A stretch of 64,000 bases of DNA. It comes from Aliigemmobacter aestuarii (lineage in GTDB: Bacteria; Pseudomonadota; Alphaproteobacteria; Rhodobacterales; Rhodobacteraceae). The position numbers and the translations under genes were made by a program. The notes beneath the pieces are model-generated. The model did no database searches. It was not told the DNA's origin and was given only the letters and a program-made list of their open reading frames with translations. This document shows, piece by piece, positions 51,800 to 61,642 of this stretch (its first letter is position 1; the number at the start of each line of letters is the position of its first letter). The stretch lies in contig NZ_SSND01000004.1 in assembly GCF_004799285.1 (NCBI RefSeq), positions 186,001 to 250,000 on the forward strand. Direction: 5' to 3'.

Positions 51800-52194
51800 T
51801 TAGGGAAACCGCAGGTTGTCGGGGCCCGGGCCTGCCATCAAGGCCGCGCCCATCGGCCGGATGCCGCGAGTGACTTCGCCCTTGAGAAGGCCCGGCATCG
51901 TTTCGACTGCGGCCTTGCCGGCGGCCGCCAGCGGGAACAGACAGGACCCCCGCCCTATTCCTGTCGCCTTCGTGCCCATTGCGACGGCCTTGACGATGCG
52001 GGCACTGCGCCGGATGCCTGACGGCATGATCACCTCGCTCTGGCCCGCTGTGGTGTCGAGCACCCCGGCGAGCCCGTCGAAGGGCGGACAGAAGCCGTCG
52101 ATCTGGCATCCGCCGCGGTTCGACAGGATTGCGGCAGGCGGTGCGGCGCCAGTTCACGGACATCCCGGACGTTGTGGCACTGGCCAAGCCGCAT
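51800..52194 (-). pseudogene. Gutted FMN-dependent L-lactate dehydrogenase remnant (lldD-like)
   Basis: The two ends of an alpha-hydroxy-acid dehydrogenase remain without the middle. The N-terminal end reads MRLGQCHNVRDVRELAPHRLP in one frame, with GGGAGGGCAAG before its ATG. The C-terminal end reads SGIRRSARIVKAVAMGTKATGIGR and then LAAAGKAAVETMPGLLKGEV in another, matching the phosphate-binding and last helices of the family. About 250 central residues are missing. The full gene would have oxidised L-lactate, the end product of lactaldehyde oxidation, so it once fitted the operon. Confidence 0.7.
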
Positions 52195-52246
52195 CTTGCC
52201 CTCCCGGCGGCGGATTGCAGGGGCGGCGCAGAGCCGCCCCGAAATG

Positions 52247-54349
52247 TCAGCGGGTGAACGCTTCCTTGTTGCCGGCGTCGACGTTGATGATGTTGCCGGT
52301 GGACTTGGCCGACAGATCGGATGCAAAGAAATACGCGGCTTCAGCAATGTCTTCAGGGAAGACCGAGCGTTTCAGCATCGAACGCTGGCGGTACATCTCC
52401 TCAAGGCCGCCCTTGTCGGTGCCGTAGGTCGAGGCGCGCTGTTCCAGCCATTCGCCTTCCCAGATCTTGGACCCGCGTAGCACCGCATCGGGGTTGACGA
52501 CATTAACCCGGATGCCGGCTTCCGCCCCTTCGAGCGCCAGACAGCGGGCGAGGTGGATTTCTGAGGCCTTCGCGGTGCAATAGGCCGAGGCGTTGGGCGA
52601 GGCGGCGAGGCCATTCTTCGACGCGATGAAGACGATGGAACCGCCGATGCCTTGCGCGCGCAGCAGCTTGAACGCTTCGCGCGATACAAGGAAGTAGCCG
52701 GTGGACAGGATGTCCATGTTCCTGCTCCAAAGTGCCAGCGTGGTCTCTTCGACCGGGGCGGATGACGCGATCCCGGCGTTCGAAACGAGGATGTCGACGC
52801 CGCCGAACTCTACCGCGATCTCTGCATAGGCCCGCGCCACAGCGGCTTCGTCGGTGACGTTCATGTTCACCATGCGCACCACATCCCGGCCATAGCGCTG
52901 CGAGAGGGTGTCGTACGTCGATTTCAGGCTCTCGTCGTTGATGTCGGCGAGCATCACGCAGGCCCCCTCGGAGAGATATTTCTCGGCCGTGGCCGAGCCG
53001 ATGCCTCCGGCGCCACCCGTGACCAGCGCGATGCGACCGGCAAGCGATTTCGGCTTTGGCATGCGCTGCAGCTTGGCCTCTTCGAGCAGCCAATACTCGA
53101 TGTCGAAGGCTTCCTGCTCTGGCAGCCCGACATATTCGCTGACCGTCGAGGCCCCGCGCATCACGTTGATCGCGTTGACGTAGAACTCTCCGGAAATCCG
53201 CGCCGTCGCCTTGTCCTTGGCGAAGGTGATCATGCCGACGCCGGGAACGAGGTAGACCACCGCGTTGGGGTCGCGCAGCGCCGGGCTGTTGTCATGTTTG
53301 CAGCGTTCGAAATAGGCCTTGTAGTCCTCGCGGTAGGCCGCGACCTGCGCCGGAAGGCCGTCGAGCACGGCGTCGATATTGCCTTGCGCGGGGTCGAAGG
53401 CCACGACCAGCGGGCGGATCTTGGTGCGCAGGAAGTGATCGGGGCAGGAGGTGCCAAGGGCCGCAAGCGCGTCAAGGCGGTTCGAATTGACGAATTCCAG
53501 AACCGCGTCCTGATCGTCGAAATGGCCGACCATGTGCTGGAGTCCAGACACCATTCCGCGGATCGCCGGCATCAGCCGGGCGGCAACGGCGCGCCGGCCT
53601 GCGGGATCGAGGCTTTCGTGCCTGGCGCCGCCAAAGGCAGGTTTGCCCTCGGTCTGCGCTGCAAACCAGTCCTGCGCCTTCTGGATCACCGCGAGGGTCA
53701 GTTCGTAGCAGTCCTTCGCATCATCGGCCCAGGTGAACAACCCATGGCTTTCCAGCACCACACCTTTGGCCTCGGGGTTCTCGAGGCAGAATTTCTCGAG
53801 CCAGAGCCCCAGTTCGTAGCCTGGGCGCTTCCACGGCAGCCACCCGATCTCCTGGCCGTAGATTTCGGCCGTCAACTCGCGCGAGTTCTTTGCCGCCGCA
53901 ATGGCGATCACGGCATCGGGATGCATGTGATCGACGTGTTTCTTGGGGACGTAAGCGTGCAATGGCGTGTCGATCGAGGCGGCGCGCGGGTTGAGGTTGA
54001 ACGTGCAATGGGGCAGGTAATCCACCATCTCGTCCTCGAACTCGACGCCGCGATAGACGCCTTTCAGGGCGTTCAGTTTGCTGATGTAGAGCGTCGCGAA
54101 GCCGTCCATCTTGATCGAGCCGACATCGCCGCCCGACCCCTTGACCCAGAGCACCTCGACCATCTCGCCGGTGAGGGGGTCCTTCTCCATCACCTTGGCC
54201 GAAGTGTTGCCGCCGCCATAGTTGGTGATCCGCTTGTCGGAGCCGAGCAGGTTCGAGCGGTAAAGCAGCTTTTCCGCCTCGCTCATCTTGACCGCGCGCG
54301 CGTCGTCCCAGCCGTTCACCAGCGGTTGGTTCTTGACGGTTTTCAGCAT
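52247..54349 (-). CDS. Bifunctional rhamnulose-1-phosphate aldolase/short-chain dehydrogenase (RhaEW type)
   Basis: The 700-residue fusion has a class II aldolase domain (residues about 20-400): ITNYGGGNTSAKVMEKD, VDHMHPDAVIAIAAAKN and VVLESHGLFTW with metal His residues. A C-terminal SDR domain (about 435-700) has the NAD-binding TGGAGGIGSATAEKYL, NAGIASSAPVEE and the catalytic YCTAKASE motif. It should cleave rhamnulose 1-phosphate and oxidise the released lactaldehyde to lactate. This protein is typical of rhizobial and Bacillus-type rhamnose loci. It heads the leftward operon, divergent from the regulator and transporter genes. Confidence 0.95.
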   Translation of the reverse strand: MLKTVKNQPLVNGWDDARAVKMSEAEKLLYRSNLLGSDKRITNYGGGNTSAKVMEKDPLTGEMVEVLWVKGSGGDVGSIKMDGFATLYISKLNALKGVYRGVEFEDEMVDYLPHCTFNLNPRAASIDTPLHAYVPKKHVDHMHPDAVIAIAAAKNSRELTAEIYGQEIGWLPWKRPGYELGLWLEKFCLENPEAKGVVLESHGLFTWADDAKDCYELTLAVIQKAQDWFAAQTEGKPAFGGARHESLDPAGRRAVAARLMPAIRGMVSGLQHMVGHFDDQDAVLEFVNSNRLDALAALGTSCPDHFLRTKIRPLVVAFDPAQGNIDAVLDGLPAQVAAYREDYKAYFERCKHDNSPALRDPNAVVYLVPGVGMITFAKDKATARISGEFYVNAINVMRGASTVSEYVGLPEQEAFDIEYWLLEEAKLQRMPKPKSLAGRIALVTGGAGGIGSATAEKYLSEGACVMLADINDESLKSTYDTLSQRYGRDVVRMVNMNVTDEAAVARAYAEIAVEFGGVDILVSNAGIASSAPVEETTLALWSRNMDILSTGYFLVSREAFKLLRAQGIGGSIVFIASKNGLAASPNASAYCTAKASEIHLARCLALEGAEAGIRVNVVNPDAVLRGSKIWEGEWLEQRASTYGTDKGGLEEMYRQRSMLKRSVFPEDIAEAAYFFASDLSAKSTGNIINVDAGNKEAFTR

Positions 54350-54442
54350 GCGATCCTCCCAGTAGGCGCCTCGCGCCGCGTTTCAAGATTGACGGCAAAC
54401 TGCTTCCACTTCGCGCAAATGTCAATCTCGAACGATCACAAA

Positions 54443-54492
54443 CAATCATGCTGCACTGCAGAATGATTGATAATGATGATTCGTGATTGACA
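54443..54492. promoter_or_regulatory. Putative operator of the rhamnose locus
   Basis: CAATCAT (54443-54449) and ATGATTG (54463-54469) form an inverted repeat. From 54463 three 10-base units (ATGATTGATA, ATGATGATTC, GTGATTGACA) follow in direct repeat. Helically phased repeats between divergent operons fit binding by the DeoR-type regulator encoded at 54537. Confidence 0.5.
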
Positions 54493-54536
54493 CAAAGGGG
54501 TGGATCCTACAGTTTGTGTCGCCAAGGGAGGATAAA

Positions 54537-55343
54537 ATGCACGAATCTGAGCGCCACAGGCTTATTCTATCGGCAGTGCAGGACCGACCGGTCGTCACCG
54601 TGCCTGATCTGGTGAACCTGACTGGTGTTTCTGCGGCGACGATCCGGCGCGACATCGCGGCATTGCACATGCAGAAAAAGCTGCGTCGGGTGCATGGTGG
54701 CGCAGAGGCGATCAGCCCGCCGCAGTTCGTCGGGCTTGCGGGCCGGACCTTCGTCGTGAACGAAACGCTCAGGATCAAGCAAAAGCAAGCAATCGCGCGC
54801 GCCGCGGCCGATCTTTGCAGCGACGGTGAGCCGATCATCATCAACGGCGGCACCACGACCTTCCAGATGGTGCACCCGCTGGCCGGCCGCCGGATGCAGA
54901 TCTTCACCAATTCGGTTCCGATCGCCGACCACCTTCTCAAGCATTCGAAGAACACGATCATGGTGCCGGGCGGGGTGATCTACCGCGAACAGAACATCAT
55001 CCTGAGCCCGTTCGAAAACGACGTGACGCGCAATTTCTATGCCCGCCGCATGTTCATGGGCGCGCAGGGGCTGGGGCCGCTGGGCCTGATGGAGGCCGAC
55101 CCGCTGCTGATCCAGGCCGAACAGAAACTGATCGGCCAGGCCGACGAGCTGGTGGTTCTCGTCGACAGCACGAAATTCGAAAACCGTTCTAGCCTGGTCC
55201 TTTGTCCGCTCAGCAGGATCGATACGGTTATCACGGATGAAGGAATATCGGATCGCGCAGCCAAAATGCTCGAGGCGGTCGATGTGAAACTGATCATCGC
55301 CCAGTCCGGTGCCGGTCAGAAGGAGGAGGAGGCGGCCTCTTGA
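54537..55343 (+). CDS. rhaR: DeoR-family regulator of the rhamnose locus
   Basis: The 268-residue repressor has a DeoR helix-turn-helix (HRLILSAVQDRPVVTVPDLVNLTGVSAATIRRDIAALH, then KKLRRVHGGAEAI) and a DeoRC sugar-phosphate sensor domain (IARAAADLCSDGEPIIINGGTTTFQM to VDVKLIIAQSG). The start at 54537 follows a strong GGGAGG signal; an upstream ATG at 54483 lies in the operator. It is divergent from the aldolase fusion and heads the transporter operon, as rhaR does in Rhizobium leguminosarum. The inducer is probably a rhamnose phosphate, by analogy. Confidence 0.9.
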   Translation: MHESERHRLILSAVQDRPVVTVPDLVNLTGVSAATIRRDIAALHMQKKLRRVHGGAEAISPPQFVGLAGRTFVVNETLRIKQKQAIARAAADLCSDGEPIIINGGTTTFQMVHPLAGRRMQIFTNSVPIADHLLKHSKNTIMVPGGVIYREQNIILSPFENDVTRNFYARRMFMGAQGLGPLGLMEADPLLIQAEQKLIGQADELVVLVDSTKFENRSSLVLCPLSRIDTVITDEGISDRAAKMLEAVDVKLIIAQSGAGQKEEEAAS

Positions 55344-55374
55344 CCGCCTTGTTTTTCACTCAGGGAGAAAGCGA

Positions 55375-56367
55375 ATGAGTGTCAAAAAAAAGATCATGTC
55401 CACCGTGGCTGTCATGGCCGCCATGACCGCCACCGCCGCGCATGCCGATGAGATGCGCGTCGCGCTGGTGGTAAAGGCGCTTGGGATCGGCTTCTTCGAA
55501 GCCGCGGCCAAGGGCGCCGAAGAAGCTGCCGCCGAACTCGGCAACACCGAGATCATCTATACCGGCCCGACCGACACCACCGCCGAAGGGCAGATCGAGG
55601 TGATCAACGCATTGATCGCGCAGGGCGTGAATGCGATTGCGGTTTCGGCCAACGACGCCGACGCGCTGGTGCCGGCGCTGAAAAAGGCGATGGACCGTGG
55701 CATCACCGTGATCTCGTGGGACTCGGGCGTGGCGCCGGACGGCCGCATGATGCACCTCAACCCGTCGTCGACCGAACTCATCGGCAACACGATCATCAAG
55801 CTGGCTGCCGACCACATGCCGGATGGCGGCGACGTCGCAATCCTTTCGGCCACCGCCACCGCGACCAACCAGAACGCCTGGATCGAAGCCGCCAAGGCCG
55901 TTTTGCCGAACTACCCGGGCATCAACCTTGTCGCCACCGTCTACGGCGATGACCTGTCCGACAAGTCCTACCGCGAAGCGGAAGGCCTGATGGCGACCTA
56001 CCCCGACCTCAAGGCGATCATCGCGCCGACCACCGTGGGCATCCTCGCCGCCTGCCAGGCCGTGACCGACGCCGGCAAGATCGGCCAAGTCAACGTCACC
56101 GGCCTTGGCCTGCCGTCGGAAATGGCCGGCTGTGTCGAGTCGGGTGCAACCGAGAGTTTCGCGATCTGGAACCCGATCGACCTCGGCTACGCGGCGACCT
56201 ACATCGCCCATGAACTGGCCTCCGGGAACGCGAAGGCAGAGCCCGGCGCCTCGATCTCGATGGGCCGGATCGGCAGCGTGACGCTGGACGACACGAACAC
56301 CGGTGCGATGTCGGATCCGTTCACCTACGACGCGTCGAACATCGAACAGTTCAAGTCGATCTTCTGA
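55375..56367 (+). CDS. rhaS: Rhamnose ABC transporter substrate-binding protein
   Basis: This 330-residue periplasmic binding protein is of the ribose/CUT2 type. A signal peptide (MSVKKKIMSTVAVMAAMTATAAHA) precedes the RbsB-like core: EMRVALVVKALGIGFFEAAAKGAEEAA, GVNAIAVSANDADALVPALKKAMDRGITVISWDSGV, and DLKAIIAPTTVGILAACQAV. It delivers L-rhamnose to the rhaT/P/Q transporter. AGGGAGAAAGCGA supports the ATG at 55375. It lies after rhaR in the same direction. Confidence 0.93.
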   Translation: MSVKKKIMSTVAVMAAMTATAAHADEMRVALVVKALGIGFFEAAAKGAEEAAAELGNTEIIYTGPTDTTAEGQIEVINALIAQGVNAIAVSANDADALVPALKKAMDRGITVISWDSGVAPDGRMMHLNPSSTELIGNTIIKLAADHMPDGGDVAILSATATATNQNAWIEAAKAVLPNYPGINLVATVYGDDLSDKSYREAEGLMATYPDLKAIIAPTTVGILAACQAVTDAGKIGQVNVTGLGLPSEMAGCVESGATESFAIWNPIDLGYAATYIAHELASGNAKAEPGASISMGRIGSVTLDDTNTGAMSDPFTYDASNIEQFKSIF

Positions 56368-56482
56368 TCGGCTCCTCCCGACCCTGGCGCGGACGACATC
56401 CGCGCCAGGGTTTGCCACGTCAGCCGCGTGGTATGGCCAAGCCACGTTGGCGAAATCCCAGCTCCAGAGCGAGACCCGAGCC

Positions 56483-57985
56483 GTGACTGAACCCGCGCCC
56501 ATCCTCGCCCTCGATGGCATCACCAAGACGTTCCCCGGCGTCAAAGCGTTATCAGACGTCTCGCTCAGCCTCTTTCCCGGGCAGGTCACCGCGTTGGTCG
56601 GCGAGAACGGTGCCGGCAAGTCCACGGTCGTGAAGATCCTCACCGGCATCTACCAGCCCACCGAGGGCCGTATTCTGGTGGACGGCGCCGAGACCCGGTT
56701 TCCCACCGCGCAGGCTGCCGCCGACGCGGGGATCACTGCGATCCATCAGGAGACGGTCCTCTTCGACGAATTGTCGGTGGCCGAGAACATCTTTCTCGGC
56801 CATGCCCCGCGCGGGCGTTTCGGCCTGATCGACTGGCCCGAACTCATGCGCAAGGCCCGTGCGCTTCTTGACGAGATCGGCGCCGAAATCGACCCGTCCC
56901 ACAAGCTCAAGGATCTGGGCATCGCCAACAAGCACCTTGTGGCCATCGCCCGTGCGCTTTCGATCGATGCGCGCGTGGTGATCATGGACGAGCCGACAGC
57001 CGCCCTATCGCACAAGGAAATCCAGGAACTCTACGCACTTGTCGAACAGTTGAAGGCGCAGGGCAAGGCGATCCTGTTCATCAGCCACAAGTTCGACGAA
57101 ATCTTCCGGATCGCCGACAACTTCACGGTATTCCGCGACGGCCAGTTCGTTGGCGAAGGCAAGATCGCCGACGTGACCAACGACACTCTGGTCAAGATGA
57201 TGGTCGGTCGCGATGTCTCGCATGTTTTCCCCGACCGCACTCCCGTATTCGGGGACACGGTTCTTGAGGTTTCCGGCTACGATCACCCGACCGAGTTCGC
57301 AGACATCGCCTTTTCCCTGAAGAAAGGCGAAATCCTCGGTTTCTACGGCCTCGTGGGCGCGGGGCGGTCAGAGTTGATGCAGGCGCTTTTCGGTATTACG
57401 CGCCCCACGAGGGGCGAAATCCGGATCGACGGCCAGACTACTTTGATCCATTCGCCGGCGGATGCGGTCGCGGCCGGGATCGTCTATGTGCCGGAAGATC
57501 GTGGCAAGCAGGGGGCGATCACCGCGCTGCCGATCTTTCAGAACGTCACGCTTCCCTCGATCTCGCGCACATCCAGGCGCGGCTTCCTGCGCCTCGCAGA
57601 AGAATTCAAACTCGCCCGTGAGTACACCGAGCGCCTCGATCTGCGTGCCGCCTCTCTCGATACGAACGTCGAGAACTTGTCGGGCGGAAACCAGCAAAAG
57701 GTCGTGATCGCGAAATGGCTCGCGACGCGGCCGAAAGTGATCATCCTCGACGAGCCGACCAAGGGCATCGATATCGGCTCCAAGGCCGCAGTGCATGAGT
57801 TCATGGCCGAACTCGCCGCCGAGGGCCTCGCGGTCATCATGGTTTCGTCCGAGATCCCCGAAGTGCTCGGCATGTCGGACCGGATCCTCGTGATGCGCGA
57901 GGGGCGGATCGTCGCCGAGGTCAGCGGCGACGACAGAACCCCCGAAACACTCGTCCGCCACGCCGCGGGCATCAGCGAGGGCTAA
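56483..57985 (+). CDS. rhaT: Rhamnose ABC transporter ATP-binding protein (two domains)
   Basis: The 500-residue CUT2 ATPase has two nucleotide-binding halves. The first is complete: GENGAGKST, then a DEPTAAL Walker B (VVIMDEPTAALSHKEI). The second has a degenerate Walker A (GLVGAGRSE), LSGGNQQKVV and ILDEPTKGIDIG, the usual asymmetry of RbsA-like proteins. The start is a GTG at 56483, since no ATG is in frame near it. It powers rhamnose import with the two permeases that follow four bases later and by overlap. The symbol follows Rhizobium usage and is not the enterobacterial symporter rhaT. Confidence 0.92.
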   Translation: MTEPAPILALDGITKTFPGVKALSDVSLSLFPGQVTALVGENGAGKSTVVKILTGIYQPTEGRILVDGAETRFPTAQAAADAGITAIHQETVLFDELSVAENIFLGHAPRGRFGLIDWPELMRKARALLDEIGAEIDPSHKLKDLGIANKHLVAIARALSIDARVVIMDEPTAALSHKEIQELYALVEQLKAQGKAILFISHKFDEIFRIADNFTVFRDGQFVGEGKIADVTNDTLVKMMVGRDVSHVFPDRTPVFGDTVLEVSGYDHPTEFADIAFSLKKGEILGFYGLVGAGRSELMQALFGITRPTRGEIRIDGQTTLIHSPADAVAAGIVYVPEDRGKQGAITALPIFQNVTLPSISRTSRRGFLRLAEEFKLAREYTERLDLRAASLDTNVENLSGGNQQKVVIAKWLATRPKVIILDEPTKGIDIGSKAAVHEFMAELAAEGLAVIMVSSEIPEVLGMSDRILVMREGRIVAEVSGDDRTPETLVRHAAGISEG

Positions 57986-57988
57986 GAC

Positions 57989-58972
57989 ATGATGAAACGC
58001 CTTGCCACTTCCCGCGAAGCGATCCTTTTCGGCGCGATCCTGGTGTTGCTCGCATTGATCGCCACCCGTTTCCCGGCATTCGTCGCGCCGTCGAACCTTG
58101 CGGGCGTGTTCAACGATACCTCGCCGCTCATCCTGCTCGCACTCGGGCAGATGGTGGTGATTCTGACCAAGTGCATCGACCTTTCGGTGGCTGCCAATCT
58201 GGCGCTCACCGGCATGGTCGTGGCAATGATCAACGTCGCGGCACCGGGTGTGCCGGTGCCGGTTATCGTGACCGTCGCCGTTCTGCTTGGCACGCTGATG
58301 GGTGCGTTCAACGGACTGCTCGTGTGGTTGCTGAGCATCCCGCCGATCGTCGTGACGCTTGGCACGATGACGATCTACCGCGGCATCATTTTCCTTCTTT
58401 CCGAAGGCAAGTGGGTGAACGCCCACGAAATGTCGCCTGCATTCAAGGCCTTCCCCAGGACCCAGTTTCTTGGCCTGCCGGTGCTGAGTTGGGTCGCCAT
58501 CGTCGCCGTGATCGCGTTCTACGTGCTGATGACCCGCACCACGCTGGGCCGGGCCATCTACGCGGTCGGAGGAAACCCGCATGCAGCGGTCTACACCGGA
58601 ATCAATGTCGGCCGCACCCAGTTCTGGGCTTACACGATTTCGGGCGCGCTGGCGGGCCTCACCGGATATCTCTGGGTATCGCGCTACGCCGTCGCCTACG
58701 TCGACATCGCCGGTGGCTTCGAGCTTACTGTTGTCGCGGCCTGCGTGATTGGCGGCATCTCGATTGTCGGCGGGGTTGGCACGGTCATCGGTGCCCTGCT
58801 CGGCGCGCTGTTCCTTGGCGTCATCAACAACGCCCTCCCCGTTATCGACATTTCGCCCTTCTGGCAGATGGCCATCTCCGGCGCCGCAATCATCGTCGCC
58901 ATCGCCTTCAACGCGCAGGCAAGCAAGACCAAGGGCCGGGTCATCCTCAAGAGCGCGGAGCACGCCGCATGA
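57989..58972 (+). CDS. rhaP: Rhamnose ABC transporter permease 1
   Basis: This 327-residue CUT2 permease has eight to ten hydrophobic segments. FNDTSPLILLALGQMVVILTKCIDLSVAANLALTGMVVAMIN carries the conserved G-I-D-L-S-type signature (here CIDLSV), and IPPIVVTLGTMTIYRGIIFL and AVGGNPHAAVYTGINV are also typical of RbsC-like proteins. It starts four bases after rhaT (a second ATG three bases on is also possible). Its stop overlaps the start of the second permease. Confidence 0.92.
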   Translation: MMKRLATSREAILFGAILVLLALIATRFPAFVAPSNLAGVFNDTSPLILLALGQMVVILTKCIDLSVAANLALTGMVVAMINVAAPGVPVPVIVTVAVLLGTLMGAFNGLLVWLLSIPPIVVTLGTMTIYRGIIFLLSEGKWVNAHEMSPAFKAFPRTQFLGLPVLSWVAIVAVIAFYVLMTRTTLGRAIYAVGGNPHAAVYTGINVGRTQFWAYTISGALAGLTGYLWVSRYAVAYVDIAGGFELTVVAACVIGGISIVGGVGTVIGALLGALFLGVINNALPVIDISPFWQMAISGAAIIVAIAFNAQASKTKGRVILKSAEHAA

Positions 58973-59955
58973 ACAGCACCTCGCATTTCGTTCCCGATCG
59001 CCTGCAATCGCCGCTTGCCCGCAGGCTGAAGAGCTGGGAGACCCTGTTGCTCGGCGTGGCGGTTGCGATCTTCATCGCCAACTCTTTCGCTTCGCCCTAT
59101 TTCCTCAACGCCTGGAACCTCAGCGACGCGACGTTCAACTTCACCGAGAAGGCGATGATCGCCTTTGCCATGGCGCTCCTCATCATCTCAGGCGAGATCG
59201 ACCTCTCGGTCGCTTCCATCATCGCTCTTGCTTCAACGGCCATGGGTGCGGCGGTGCAACTCGGTGTCGGCACCCCGGGGCTGGTGGCGATCGGGCTGGG
59301 CGTCGGCCTTGCCGCGGGCGCATTCAACGGGTTTCTCGTCACGCGCCTGGGTCTGCCGTCGATCGTGGTGACCATCGGGACAATGAGCCTGTTCCGTGGC
59401 ATCGCCTTCATCGTGCTCGGCGATCAGGCGTATCGCGGCTATCCCGAAAGCTTCGCCTATTTCGGTCAGGGCTATGTCTGGTGGGTTTTGTCGTTTGAAC
59501 TCGTCCTTTTCGCAGTGCTCGCGGTGATCTATGGCATCGTCCTGCACAAGACCAACTTTGGCCGAGCGATTTACGCCATCGGCAACAACCCGACGGGCGC
59601 CGTGTTCTCTGGCATCAGGGTTCAAAGGGTCAAGTTCACGCTGTTCCTGCTCACCGGGCTGATGTCGGGCATCGCCGCGATCTGCCTCACCTCCCGTCTC
59701 GGTTCTACCCGTCCGTCCATCGCCGTCGGCTGGGAGCTTGAGGTGGTGACGATGGTTGTGCTGGGCGGGGTCAGCATTCTCGGCGGCTCCGGCTCGATCC
59801 CCGGTGTGGTGATCGCGGCTTTCGTGATGGGACTTGTCACCTTCGGTCTGGGTCTTCTCAACGTTCCCGGCATCGTCATGTCGATCTTCATCGGCGCGAT
59901 GCTGATCGCGGTGATCGCCCTGCCGCGGCTGTGGACCATGTGGCGGAGGCACTGA
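58969..59955 (+). CDS. rhaQ: Rhamnose ABC transporter permease 2
   Basis: The second CUT2 permease has 328 residues. [37 protein letters not shown] holds the G-E-I-D-L-S signature; [24 protein letters not shown] and [16 protein letters not shown] match the family. It begins inside the rhaP stop codon (ATGA) and its stop overlaps the mutarotase start (TGATG). The long upstream open frame is a shadow of rhaP and is not part of the protein. It pairs with rhaP as a heterodimeric channel. Confidence 0.93.
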   Translation: MNSTSHFVPDRLQSPLARRLKSWETLLLGVAVAIFIANSFASPYFLNAWNLSDATFNFTEKAMIAFAMALLIISGEIDLSVASIIALASTAMGAAVQLGVGTPGLVAIGLGVGLAAGAFNGFLVTRLGLPSIVVTIGTMSLFRGIAFIVLGDQAYRGYPESFAYFGQGYVWWVLSFELVLFAVLAVIYGIVLHKTNFGRAIYAIGNNPTGAVFSGIRVQRVKFTLFLLTGLMSGIAAICLTSRLGSTRPSIAVGWELEVVTMVVLGGVSILGGSGSIPGVVIAAFVMGLVTFGLGLLNVPGIVMSIFIGAMLIAVIALPRLWTMWRRH

Positions 59956-60269
59956 TGCAGAAACATGCCTTCAAGATGCGGCTGAACCCCGGCATGAAAG
60001 CCGAGTACATCAAGCGCCACGACGAGATCTGGCCGGAACTGGTAGCGCTTCTCCACGCGGCCGGGGTATCCGACTACTCGATCCACCTCGACGAGGAGAC
60101 GAACACCCTTTTCGGCGTGCTTTGGCGGATCGACGATCACACGATGGACGAACTTCCGGCGCATCCGATCATGCAGCGCTGGTGGGCGCATATGGCCGAC
60201 ATCATGGAAACGAAGCCGGACAACGAGCCCGTTTCGGTGCCGCTCGAAACCGTCTTCCACATGCCATGA
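59955..60269 (+). CDS. rhaM: L-rhamnose mutarotase
   Basis: This 104-residue enzyme equilibrates alpha and beta anomers of L-rhamnose. The family features are all present: [26 protein letters not shown] with the catalytic His, [21 protein letters not shown], and [17 protein letters not shown]. The start at 59955 follows GGCGGAGGC and overlaps the rhaQ stop; an earlier ATG at 59931 lies within rhaQ. In Rhizobium this gene is called rhaU. Its stop overlaps the kinase start (ATGA). Confidence 0.95.
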   Translation: MQKHAFKMRLNPGMKAEYIKRHDEIWPELVALLHAAGVSDYSIHLDEETNTLFGVLWRIDDHTMDELPAHPIMQRWWAHMADIMETKPDNEPVSVPLETVFHMP

Positions 60270-61642
60270 TCGCAAGTCGGAAACACGTTGCGGTCATCGA
60301 CATCGGCAAGACCAACGCCAAGCTTGCGCTGGTCGACCTCGATACGCTGTCCGAGATCGCCGTGGTCACCCGACCCAACAGGGTTCTGCCCGGGCCGCCC
60401 TGGCCGCATTTCGATCTGGAGGGACACTGGAACTTCCTCCTCGAGGCGCTCGCGAACTTTCACCGCGACCATGGTGTCGATGTGATCTCGGTGACGACGC
60501 ACGGGGCCTCGGCCGTTCTGCTCGACCCTGCCGGAAACCTCGCCGCGCCCATGCTGGACTATGAACATACAGGGCCTGACGAAACTGCCGCTGCCTATGA
60601 CCGGATCCGCCCGCCGTTCCGGGAAACCGGTTCGCCCCGTCTCGGCATGGGTCTGAACCTCGGCGCACAGCTTCACTGGATGTTCGCAACCGATCGGGAT
60701 CTCAAGGCGCACACCGCGACCATTGTCACCTATCCGCAATACTGGGGGTTCCGGCTGACCGGTGTCGCCGCCACGGACGTGACCTCGCTTGGATGTCACA
60801 CGGATCTGTGGAACCCGACAAAGGGCTGTTTCTCTTCACTGGTCAAGACGCTGGGGATCGATGGCAAGCTGGCCCCTGCGCGGCCCTCGGCTGATGTTCT
60901 TGGGCCGATCTTGCCCGAAATCGCAAGGCGCACGGGGCTTGCGCCGGACACGCCGGTGCATGTCGGCATCCACGATTCCAATGCGTCCCTGCTGCCGTAT
61001 CTGCTGGGCCGCAGTGCACCATTCTCGGTGGTTTCGACCGGAACCTGGGTGATTGCCATGTCGGTGGGCGGCGCGGCGGTGACGTTCGACCCCGATCGCG
61101 ATACGCTGGTCAATGTGAACGCATTGGGCCAGCCCGTGCCCTCTGCCCGTTTCATGGGCGGGCGGGAATACGACCTCGCCTTGGCAGGAGCGCCCGTCGA
61201 ACCGATCGAGGCGGACATGGCCGAGGTCCTGTCCGGCAGGATCATGCTGATGCCTGCCATTGTGAATGACTGTGGCCCATATCGGGGGCGCACCTCGCGT
61301 TGGACGGTCGAAGAGCCACCCATCGGGTCGGGCAAACGCGCCGCCGCCGTCGCGTTCTATCTCGCGCTTACCACAGCGACCTGCCTTGACCTCATTGGTC
61401 ACGATGGTCCGGTCATCGTCGAAGGGCCATTCGCTCGCAATCGCGCTTATCTGGCAATGCTCGGCGCGGCCAGCAACTGCCCGGTCGTGGCGGCAAGGTC
61501 GGCGACCGGGACGAGCCAAGGGGCCGCGCTGCTTGTCACCCGAACGACGCCATCGCGCATCACTGATGATGCGGCGATCCACCTGGAGGCCGACGCCGAT
61601 CTGGCGCGTTACGCGATGGAATGGCGCAGTGCGCTGGTCTGA
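60266..61642 (+). CDS. rhaK: L-rhamnulose kinase/sugar kinase, FGGY family (RhaK type)
   Basis: This 458-residue FGGY sugar kinase has the N-terminal phosphate loop [45 protein letters not shown] with the catalytic Asp, and the C-terminal ATP-binding segment [12 protein letters not shown]. It should phosphorylate the imported sugar; in R. leguminosarum the RhaK protein is also needed for transport. It ends the rightward operon, which runs regulator, binding protein, ATPase, two permeases, mutarotase and kinase, the rhizobial order. The exact substrate (rhamnose or rhamnulose) is inferred. Confidence 0.92.
   Translation: MIASRKHVAVIDIGKTNAKLALVDLDTLSEIAVVTRPNRVLPGPPWPHFDLEGHWNFLLEALANFHRDHGVDVISVTTHGASAVLLDPAGNLAAPMLDYEHTGPDETAAAYDRIRPPFRETGSPRLGMGLNLGAQLHWMFATDRDLKAHTATIVTYPQYWGFRLTGVAATDVTSLGCHTDLWNPTKGCFSSLVKTLGIDGKLAPARPSADVLGPILPEIARRTGLAPDTPVHVGIHDSNASLLPYLLGRSAPFSVVSTGTWVIAMSVGGAAVTFDPDRDTLVNVNALGQPVPSARFMGGREYDLALAGAPVEPIEADMAEVLSGRIMLMPAIVNDCGPYRGRTSRWTVEEPPIGSGKRAAAVAFYLALTTATCLDLIGHDGPVIVEGPFARNRAYLAMLGAASNCPVVAARSATGTSQGAALLVTRTTPSRITDDAAIHLEADADLARYAMEWRSALV

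Noticed and set aside
57368-58963. 531-residue minus-strand open frame
   Set aside because: Antisense to rhaT and rhaP, His/Asp/Arg-rich, no recognisable domain.
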